Under the pieces are notes generated by a model. The model ran no database searches. It was not told where the DNA came from and saw nothing but the letters and a program-made list of their open reading frames with translations. Below, one piece after another: positions 55,386 through 64,000 of a DNA stretch of 64,000 nt. The stretch's first letter is position 1. Every line of letters starts with the position of its first letter. The translations under genes were made by a program, and so were the position numbers. Source of the stretch: Penium margaritaceum (lineage: Eukaryota; Streptophyta; Zygnematophyceae; Desmidiales; Peniaceae); contig SZWC01001553.1 in NCBI GenBank assembly GCA_023375785.1, forward strand, positions 171,535-235,534. The letters run 5' to 3'.

Positions 55386-55810
55386 GTCTCCCTAGACACT
55401 GGTACATCCTACCAAGTGTTTGGGTCTCGATCATGAAAGGAGTGATGCACACAGACACAAACCACTGTAATTCACATCATACACATATCAAACGACAAGA
55501 CGGTATCCTCATGACACTGGCAGTACCAGTGCCCGGATCTTGACCGCTATGGGAAATCCAATAGGTATCTGTATGTCGGCCACAATAGCATCATCAACTA
55601 ACATAGATGATCATGGGAGGATCTCCGTGTAACACGAATACAACCCACCACGTGTCCGGGTCTCGACCACTATGAGCAACCCTGTTCACATGCACATGCC
55701 ACACCCAGTATAGCCACACACCAAGAAATACGATCTCATGGTCTCCTCATGGCACTGGTACAACCCACCAAGTGTCTGGGTCTTGATCAACAGAGTGTTA
55801 CCATCCACAT
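55386..55810. repeat. About 120-bp periodic repeat units next to the L 3' LTR
   Basis: Units begin GTCTCC-like at about 55386, 55503, 55620 and 55741, spacing 117, 117 and 121. The consensus resembles GGCACTGGTACAACCCACCA followed by AGTGTCTGGGTCTCGACCAC. Two related units are in each LTR (54854 and 54998; 61611 and 61750). Confidence 0.75.
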
Positions 55811-55983
55811 GTAGTTGTGCAGGCACGTAGCATGAGCCACACGCTGGCTACTGTAGTATGCTCATAGTAGAGGATGGACCCCTCGCCATGCATCTCCCAT
55901 GACGTCGTGTCAGGTCGAGGTCCACACATCACTCTTCCTGGGCAGATAACCTGGCGGCGATGTCCTTGATGGAGATGCTGATA

Positions 55984-58533
55984 CTATAGTTGAACAGATC
56001 CTAGACCATAAATCTTGTGGTCTCCCATCACACAAAGGTACCTCTCCTTGTCACGCACGAGTCTACTCCCACCCTCAAAGACAGAGTGGTGTCTCTGGCT
56101 ACGACTCCTCGCGTCGCCCCTATACCACCTGGAGTGTACTAGTCCTCGTGTGACTGCCAAGGGTCCCAACTCACACTCTCTCCTCTCTCTTCTCTGCCAC
56201 GATGGATCTGTGTACACCAGAGGAAAGGGAATGGGTGAGTAATACAAAAGGCATGGATGAAGTGGCAGAACTGGCCTCCGAGGCAGGATAGAGCACCCAG
56301 AAGCATAGGGATGTACCGCCAGTAGACGAGGAGGGCTGAAATGACGTACCGGACCAACATACATGGACAAAGATAACAATGGAGCAGCTGAAGTTGGTGC
56401 ATAAAGGTACGTGATGGGAGCAACTGAAGAAAGAGGAGCGATGATGGAGTCGACAGGAACAAGGATGGTGGAAACTGAAAGCATGCTCACCTCTCCTGTG
56501 GTAGTGTATCCATCGAATGACAAATTCAGAGCTAGTATAGGATCCTCAATGAGTACGAGTGTGCGAGATCCTGGTAGTGGAAAGCCCGTGCCGATAGTAT
56601 TGGTGCTCCCCTGCTCTGACAGTCTCTCACGCGTTGCAATCACCTCCCACTACAGCATCACTACATGCTCTTGCAGGTCAGCGTAATCTGCCTCAAACAT
56701 TTGGATGTGTCCCATGTCTGCCTAGGATAAACTCTGTCTCACTGGATGGTACAAACTCACACTGTAGAACTCGCAAGTATAGCTCCATCTCCATCTCTGC
56801 TGCTAAAGACGATGGAGCCGGTGCTACTGCATCCTCCTACTGAGATGCTGAACAATCGGATATAGCTGCAGGTGTGGCGTCCCGACTGCAGCTCGTGTCT
56901 CTCAAGGAGGGATAAGTGATTGTGTGCTGAGAGAGAAGGAGATGGAGGAGTCACCAGAGTCTATGAAGCATGTGGAAATTTCGTCCGTAAAGGTACTGTA
57001 ACTCCCAGCGTTGATGTAATCAGTAGGGTCACCAATAGGTGTACACGAGAGGGTAGAACTCAGCTCTTGCTGACGAGGTGACTCCATTCACGTGGTCAGA
57101 TCTGCTCCACTGTCCTTGACTGTCGGTGAAGTGAACACAGCTGTGTAGGACTCCGGCTCGACAACGCCCGTCAAGGCGAGCAGAAAGCGCAGCTGGCGTT
57201 CATGCACGGTCTTGCCAGGAAGACTGGTCACTAACACCTGCTCGATAATGGAGTGATAACCACCATCTGACTCTGTCATGCCACTCTGCCGTGTGTACGG
57301 GAACCCGTAGGCTCTGGGAACATGGGTGACTCCTCACGCTGAAGTTGGTCCTCAGGTAGCGCCGATGATATGGTGGAGCTTGTTGTGTCTGCTGCAGCAA
57401 ATGTCCTAATGAAATCTCTCAGAAATGCTACTCTCAAGAATGCCTCAACCTCTAAAAGATCAGCCGGTCGACTCTGCTCATGTAGTGCTACCGCTGTCGG
57501 GCTGGTGTGAGCCTCGTATACCAACGCCCCCGGAACTTTGTATGGGGTATTCCGATCCGCACGATACTCTTGTGCCACCGCCGGACCGCTACCAGTCAGA
57601 GTTACAAGTAGAACCGCCCATGAAAGTGGGACTTGCACTCTTGATGCATCCTGTTGTTGCAGAACGTCCAACTCCTACCCCAACGTAGATTTCGACCTCG
57701 ATGGCATGCATGTCTCAAGCACTCCAACCTCCGCTGGACTGGTGTGAGCCTGCTGCACACAATCTCCCAAAACTTTGGTAGACGAATCCCAATCCGTACG
57801 AGACTCTTGTGCCACTGCCGGGCCGCCACCGGTCTGAGCCGCGAGTAGCACCACCCAGGGACGCCTGTGCTCCTCCTGATGTAACCTGCTGCTACGAAAG
57901 ATCTGGATCTAGTCCCGACGTGGAATTTGAGCTTGATGACATGTAAGTGTCCACCATGAACACGATGTCAGGATCAGACTCCACGTCATGTGATGTCATC
58001 GTATCATCTGAATCTGCCTAAGCTGACGCTCGGACACCACGGTACAGCGCGAGTGCGGAACCTGTCACCACGGTCACAGTAGACAATGCGCGGTGACCAC
58101 ACTCTCCCTCGACAGGTACAGCAATGGAAACCGAGGAGGTGGAGGATGTGCCAAAATTGGATCGAGCAAGGTTTACGGAGCGCTATCGCCCACGTCGCGT
58201 GTACACATGACTGGAATGACTGCATGAGGACATGTCATCTCGAGATGGCGTCATGATAGCAAGAGAGTGGAGGATCGAAAGGATGGTGGCAGCCTGGGAC
58301 TAGCCGGCAGGTGGAGCTGAAGGGACACCATTGGATGAGGAAGGAGGAGTGGATGAAGGAGATGTGATCAAGGAGGCCGTCGATGAACTAGTATCAGAAG
58401 CACACTCGGTGACGACGAGGTCATAAAGCCACTGTACCATCCGTGTAAGGTCGTGGATCTTGGCGAATATGGTCGCCAAATATTGAGCTATGGGATCTAC
58501 CATCACTGGCAGATCCGTATGTTGAGGACGCAT
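55984..58533 (-). pseudogene. Element L: gag-like start and unrecognised Ser-rich frames
   Basis: From 58533 a frame reads MRPQHTDLPVMVDPIAQYLA, then a helical segment and a Ser/Pro tail (SSSTASLITSPSSTPPSSS). This N-terminal layout, helix then Ser-rich tract, recalls the gag starts of C and B, but no gag core or zinc knuckle is visible. Further frames at 57671-57276 and 56643-55984 are Ser-rich and unrecognised. Within it, 57501-57737 and 57738-57950 are a diverged tandem duplication (period about 237; both encode VAQE(Y/S)R(A/T)D on the minus strand). The gag assignment is weak. Confidence 0.35.
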
Positions 58534-59257
58534 GGTCAGACGAGGTTGAAGCCAGGGTGGATGCCAGCCACGACGGTGTGTTCAGTAGTGATGCCAACCA
58601 TGACGTCCATCACCATAGTAGTAGCAAGCGAACGCACAGGATGCCTGCTCATATGTATGCGCACTCATCTCGTGCGCCAGATGATGGATAAGTGCCGAGG
58701 GCAACTACTCCCAGTGGTATACACCAAGCCACGAGAGAGGATGACAGTGGGAGATAATGTCACCCCCGTAGGTCACAACATCCAGGTCAGCAAGTGTAGT
58801 TAGATGGGACGAACTGTACGACCATAGCATGCCCAGTGAAGAAAGTCTGACTAGCTACGACTACTATTGCTACTGCCACGAATGGAGAAAAAAATGCTCC
58901 AAGAACAGAAGGTGTGGCGTTTGCAGGAGCGGCTGCTGCTCCAAGCGGTAGACGCCCAAGCCTTTGGAGATGGACAAACCCGAATGCGCCGTCGATCCTA
59001 TGAATTGAAGTGTGGAGACAAATCCACGGACCCCAGAGAGACCCGGTCCACGACTCGTCTCAAAACTGAAGTCATCGTCGACAAGGAAGGTGAAACTGCA
59101 AGCGATGTTGTAACTGCTTTGCACTAAGCAGTCGTCGCCATATCACCGCCACCGTCGCTGCTACTACAAAAGTTGTTGTAACTGTTGCTACTGGAGGTTT
59201 CGGTGAGATGCCGGGATATTCCATGGCCCCGCACAATGTTTTTTCCTCCCTCTGTGA

Positions 59258-59720
59258 CCAGAAATTGCCTTTCCCCTCCTCTTTTTTTTAACTTCTCCCC
59301 CTTTTTTCTCTGCTCACCCAGGTTATCCTGTCACCCGTTTTTGGATTGCCCCCTAGAAAGGGGGTAGGTCAGGATTGGGGGGGAATAAAAAAAGGAGGGG
59401 GCAATTTCAGGTTGCCCCTCCTCGCTCCTTGCTCGCTCGCTTAAAAAAAGGCGGGCGAGTGAGCAATTGAGCAAGTGAGGAGGGGAGGGGCAAGGGAGGG
59501 GGGGTACCTCCCTCTCTCTGTCCGTCGGCCGACGGGGCCGACGGGGCCAACGGGGCCAACTGGCCCCTCCGAGGGGCCCCTCGGAGGGGGCTCAATGGGG
59601 ACCTCCAAGGACCCCCTCGATAGGACGGGGCTCGAAGGGCCAACAGGCCCCCTTTAAGGGGGCCCCTTTGTGGGGGCTCGAGGAGGCCCCTCCGAGGGGA
59701 ACCCTTGGAGAAGGGCCGCG
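59258..59720. repeat. GC-rich palindromic block in element L
   Basis: A stack of inverted repeats: GAAATTGCCTTTCCCCTCCT (from about 59260) against AGGAGGGGGCAATTTC (to about 59411); a long hairpin about 59413-59492 with arms TTGCCCCTCCTCGCTCCTTG and CAAGTGAGGAGGGGAGGGGC; and a perfect 26-bp palindrome centred on GGGGCCCC at 59564-59589. GGGGCCAAC/GACGGGGCC units repeat nearby. Nothing is coding. It may be a separate insertion, but no target duplication was found. Confidence 0.65.
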
Positions 59721-59749
59721 AGGCCCTCTTGTAGCAGGAACAACAGTGA

Positions 59750-61330
59750 CGGGTGCATCTGTTATGATTGCTACTGCTCCTACTACTTCAAAAAGCTGCT
59801 ACTGCTACTACTCTGTGCAGTATCTGTTGGTGCTGCTTGCTGCTGCCGCCGATGCTGCTGCTGCTACGTCCACGGTCAGTGCTACTGCTTCTACTCTACG
59901 CAATAGCTGTTGCTGCTGCTTGCTATTACCAACGCTATTGCTTGTTGCTCTTGCTGTGATTGTTGCTGCTGCACGCTGCTGCTGCCGTCGCTACTACATG
60001 TTACTGGTGATGCCGCCTGTTGGTTTTCGTGCATCTCTCATTATAATCTGTTGTGTCCTCCCTACTTCTGTACATCGGCATGCAGAGGACAGACGGCGAG
60101 ACTCGACGCTGCTGGAGTGTCACTCGGTGGAGCTGACACACGCTGAGGTCCACTCACAATTCGATTGAGCCTCGTCCCTCTAGCAACGCGCTTAGCTCCA
60201 TCGGTAGGCCTCCTCGGCGGTTGGGTCGCCGGTGGTCACTGCCATTGCAGATGCTGTCTACATGCGCCCATCACTGTTTCTGGTTGCGGCATTGCGTCTG
60301 CGGCATCATGCTGTGCCTAGGGTCCATGTCCCCTGTTGTGTGGCCATGTTTGGCATCACTGACTGTCGTACGCACTGCCTGGGTTCGGGCAGCCGTAACT
60401 CTTTGCTGCTATTTTTCTAGCTGATTCTGACCGCACGACTGTGTTCGCAGCGTCGGTATTATGGTATGGTCCAATTTTTGGGCAAAACGGACGACGCCCA
60501 GATTTTGGGCTGTCTGGCGTCTGGCAGGGCTCACCGAGAAAACCCCGCCTGCCAGAAAAGAGGTCTAGGACTATTTTCTGACTTGCTGGTTAGCTGAGTA
60601 ACAAGTTCTACACTAGTGGAGGGGAGCTAGGACTTGGAGGGGTCTTCCATTGTTGCTCATTCTTTATTCCAAATCAGATACTTTCATTTTCGAGCTGCTT
60701 TCTCGTGCTAACACTGGCGCGCACACGTCTGAGTATCAAACCCAGAGTTTCCAGACTTAGTCTCTAGAGCAGTAGACTGAGGGGGCAGCAGACTTGAGCA
60801 ACGAGCGTGGAAGTTCTGCATCAACAACGCTGCTGCCCCAACCTGCTGCCTAGCAATTCTGTCTCCGCCGTTGATGTAGTGGTAGTTGTTGCAGCTGCTA
60901 TGTGCCGCTGCTGTTGTCTTCGCTGCTTCAGCGGCTGATGCGTTGCTATAGCTCTTGTTGCTACTGCTGCTACGCAGCACAACGGTTGCCGCTAGTGCTG
61001 CTGCTGCCGCCTGTGCAGCTACTACGAATGCTAGCGCCGGCCGCTGCTGCTATTTCTGCCGCCGTTGTTGTTGTTGTTGTTGTTGTGAGTGGTTGCTTTG
61101 CTACCACTACTCCTGTTATGTGGCACCGCAGCTGCCGCGACTGCTGCATCTGCTACAGCTACTACTGTTGCTGCTGGAGTCGTTAATGTAACTGTGCGCG
61201 GCTCACCGCCCCTGTGGCGTTCACGTGCAGTCACTTTGCGCTCCCCCACACTACTGCCAGCGTGATGCCATGTGGCGCGTTCTCTCTATGTTCTGCTACT
61301 TCTGTTGCTTCTACTTCTCACACGCCCCCC
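59750..61330 (-). other. Element L leader: GCA/ACA triplet-rich tracts
   Basis: On the element's sense strand, 61180-60885 and 60000-59760 are dominated by AGC, ACA and AGT triplets, including an (ACA)n run at about 61055-61085. Leu/Cys-rich or Ala/Ser-rich open frames here are low-complexity artefacts. The position, just after the primer-binding site, matches the triplet-rich leaders of C and B. Confidence 0.6.
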
Positions 61331-61334
61331 CTAT

Positions 61335-62015
61335 GCTCTGATACCGAATTAGAAACTAATTGGGGCATGCAGGCCCATGCAAACACAAACATGAGCTCTG
61401 TGTGTGAGTGCAGTGGAAAACGGCAAGAATTTGGCTAAGCATGGAACGCATAATATGAAAGAACAAGGAGAGAGTACCAATGAGCCCCCAGCGGGCTTAT
61501 GTAGGGGCATCGATAGCTACTCGCATCGGGCCCCGTCAGCCCCGCTGAAGCTAAACGAGTCAACAAGGAGAAGGCACTAAATACACCACGAGAGAAACAA
61601 AGGTGGTGTCCTCGAGGCACCAGAACAACTCTCCAAGTACCCAGGTCTCGACCACCGAGAAAATACAAGCAATGCTAGAAATACTCGAAACCAGCGTCCA
61701 TACATCACAAACGGCTTTTTGAACATCGGAAGCACTACTACAACAGTTGAATCTCCTCACCGCACTGATACAGTCTACCAGGTGCGTGGGTCCCAACCGA
61801 CCGAGAATACTCTCCTAGCTCCCGACAAGCCCACAGTGCTGTCGGAACGCATCGACTGCGTCTCGTGAGCGTTGTCGTAGGTGCTAGAGAAGTCTCGGTA
61901 CACTCCGGAGGCCCGTCGTGTTGTCACGCTCTCCTCCACCGTATACCACCAACGTGGGATGTATGGATAATTAATCGGCGTCGGTCGTGACGGGTGAGAG
62001 CCACATAAACCAGCA
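61335..62015 (-). repeat. Element L primer-binding site and 5' LTR
   Basis: The primer-binding site GGTATCAGAGC (minus strand) at 61335-61345 lies next to the LTR 61347-62015. The LTR starts TGCTGGTTTATGTGG on the minus strand and is followed outside by TGTTT. Confidence 0.88.
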
Positions 62016-62020
62016 TGTTT

Positions 62021-63472
62021 GACTTTCCATTTGTTCGCAAGTCAAATGTGACATTTGCTTAAGTCGCAAAATTATTTGCCTGCCCCGTCTAAGTGCTTGT
62101 TCCTCATTTTTTACACCGAGACAAACAAGTAAAGGCACCCTAGCACTTTGAAGGGAGGAAAATGTGATGGAATATAGACTAGCATTTTCAACGAATAGCA
62201 TTTTTAGGTAATCTAGTAAGGTAATTTCGTTCAATTCGTCGTCTAGACCATATTTGATGATTTTCAACTTGGTCAAAAATATTACAGAATGAAATCATCG
62301 AGCAGCTCGGTAGTACAAAACTTTCATTGGTGCGTGCTCATACAACAAAAGAGTGATTCATCCCTACCTTCATTTCATAAAACAGTTTTAATGTGGATTT
62401 TGCACGAACTCAATGTTGCATGCATGTTATGCGTTGTGATGACATCAATATTGTTGTGGAACCACAAACCCCCCTTCCGAGGGCTTGGGATTGTTTGCGA
62501 GATGGGGTATCTACGACTCCTCGTGCATTGAAAGAGAACCAACTAGGACTCGCACATTCAAGGTACGGTGTGAACATGGGAAACAAGGTGTTTCCTCTCA
62601 CGATTTTTTGTGTGAAGAAAGGTGTTCCTTTTGTTCGCGATTGAGGGATGAATCCATGGGGAGCGACAACGGGAAAAATCAACATCACTGTTTTCGTGTC
62701 GTTTTCAAAATTTGGGGCATTTCACAATCAAAGTGTTGTACGTCGGGCACTAATTGATTAAGGTTTTGCGCTTTGAGAAGTTTTCCTTCATTGAACAAAA
62801 TAGAGGGCATTAATGAAAAAGTGCTCAACCTTGACATTCCTCATACAATTTGGGGAGGGTTTGTACGTGATTTGCTTGTTCAATTGGGGGTTTGCATGCT
62901 TAAAAAGAAAAGGGTGATTGCTCGACTTTAACTCGCGCAATTGCGTGATGACCCATGAGAAGGACAGCGGAAGATGAAATCAAATTCATTTTTCTTCGTT
63001 GTCAAATTCAAGATAACGAGCGGGTTGTCAATATGTTGTTTGAACTTTGGCATTGTTGCAATTGAAAACTACAGAAAACGTTTTAGTAAAAACAGCATAA
63101 GAAAAATTACAAACAAGAATAATCTGAATGAATCCAGAAGTGATAGAAAGAATGCATGAGCCTATGGGGTTTGAAAAGAGAGATGGAACAAGGGCCATAG
63201 TGCGTTGGTCTATTGTAATACATAAAATGTGATAAATATTCAGGGGAGTGACCATATACTCACAGAATTCTTGATATCTATTGCCATATCCACGTTTCGC
63301 ACATTAACAATGCCATATCCAATTTTGGAACTTTTCGCTCCTTTATTAACGCTATATCCAGCGAGCATGCAAAAACGTAAGTTATATCCGAATGTACACG
63401 CTATGTTGACGTCCCATGCCATCCAACGACAACATGCTGACGTCGTCAGACATGAGAGAAAAATCACAAACC
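62021..63472. other. Unassigned sequence right of element L
   Basis: No domain recognised. Short overlapping frames at 62393-62757 on both strands show no known motif. A TTCAATTCGTCG word near 62230 resembles the MITE-1 end motifs. It may be the host sequence into which L and the next LTR inserted. Confidence 0.4.
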
Positions 63473-64000
63473 TGTTGTTGTGTGTGTCGTACACAACTTA
63501 CGGTGACCTCTCGGCTCATGTCCATTCACGTACAGATCCCTGAGACTGGCGACGGCGGCAGAAGGCTGACTGCCGGTGGCGACGGGCGCCCAGAAGACTT
63601 CCGCATTTTGTAGACTCGTGCTGTGTCACAGCACGTAGGCGTGCAGCCTATCAGGACGTAGATCTTGTTGACGTGGCCGTTCTAGTTCAAACGGCTCATC
63701 GTTCTGACGTGTCTGCAGGGAATTATGACCAAAACTGTGTTTGTGCCACTGTTTTGTCCTGATTAGAAAATAGCGCCGTTGTGCGCCCCGTGTGTGTGTG
63801 CATCCACTAGGTCCGTGGCACTATTTAGGTGGTCCAGACCTCAGTTGTTAACTCTCTCTGCATATTTCAACATTTGCAGCTTCTGACACTTGTGTTTGTG
63901 TCCCTAGCCAACCCCTTGCTGTTCTCACCTCCACCTGTGTGTGCTAGTGAGTTAGCTAGCTGGCTTGTACTGCCACGCTAGCGACAGCAGTGCTAGGAGC
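63473..64000 (+). repeat. C-family copia LTR, cut by the window edge
   Basis: Aligns along its length with 6717-7363: TGTTGTG start, GGTGACC near 63502, GTTCTGACGTGTCT near 63703, CTCTCTCTGCAT near 63852, TGTGTCCCTAGCCA near 63898, and GTGCTAGGAGC at the window end, where C has TTGCTAGGAAGC about 20 bases before its LTR end. It is a diverged second member of the C family; whether it is a 5' or 3' LTR cannot be seen. Confidence 0.75.

Larger units (their letters stand above)
54595..62015 (-). mobile_element. Large LTR element L without recognisable pol (7.4 kb)
   Basis: LTRs 61347-62015 (5', 669 bp) and 54595-55262 (3', 668 bp) lie between perfect TGTTT duplications (54590-54594 and 62016-62020). 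The primer-binding site is GGTATCAGAGC on the minus strand (61335-61345) and the polypurine tract AGGGGGAGT (55263-55271). LTRs start TGTTGGTTTG / TGCTGGTTTA, like A and K. In about 6 kb of interior I find no protease, integrase, RT or RNase H motif on either strand. This is the layout of a non-autonomous element of the LARD or TR-GAG type, probably moved by a copia relative. Confidence 0.88.

Noticed and set aside
60186-60260. tRNA-like sequence (TTAGCTCCATCGGTAGG)
   Set aside because: A-box-like only; no B box at the right distance and no cloverleaf pairing.
62393-62757. Overlapping frames on both strands as a host gene
   Set aside because: No recognised motif, no splice structure or homologue apparent; left as unassigned.

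Overview
The window is a eukaryotic, repeat-only stretch: a graveyard of nested LTR retrotransposons with a few DNA-transposon and SINE insertions. I see no convincing single-copy host gene. The primer-binding sites are all of the type TGGTATCAGAGC (initiator-Met tRNA, common in green-plant elements), and the Ty3/gypsy elements carry a chromodomain. This suggests a green-lineage genome, perhaps a charophyte such as Chara. The organism is an inference; no host gene confirms it.

Layout. 1-1872: Ty3/gypsy pol relic (-), cut by the window edge. 1876-5588: Ty1/copia 'A' (+), truncated inside integrase, with its 3' LTR. 5594-19177: chromodomain gypsy 'D' (+). Its 5' LTR holds a hairpin-rich TA-target MITE (5835-6444) and a complete copia 'C' (6717-14922), and C's integrase region holds a hAT-type MITE (11073-11634). 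19183-24600: degraded gypsy relics 'E' and 'J' around an AT microsatellite that hides an assembly join. 25817-30540: old copia 'K' (+).

31869-45480: a degraded DDE_1 (pogo/CENP-B-like) transposase locus 'H', split by copia 'F' (32362-38797, the only young and essentially intact element) and by chromodomain gypsy 'G' (39470-44568, -). 45507-54531: two tRNA-related SINE-like repeats with copia 'B' (45718-54335, -) between them; B's integrase is split by a second TA-target MITE (49164-49682). 54595-62015: 'L' (-), a 7.4 kb LTR element without recognisable pol, probably non-autonomous. 63473-64000: a C-family LTR running off the window.

Element borders were placed from LTR pairs, primer-binding sites, polypurine tracts and target-site duplications (TSDs). 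These are perfect for C (CTTGC), G (ATGGT), L (TGTTT) and the hAT MITE (CCTGGACC), and one base off for B and D. All gag/pol copies except F are broken by stops, frameshifts, deletions or active-site changes. F could in principle supply copia functions; no intact gypsy pol is present. The assembly has N joins at 22223, 32124-32361, 33893 and 37492. At least two (22223 and 33893) duplicate sequence artificially.
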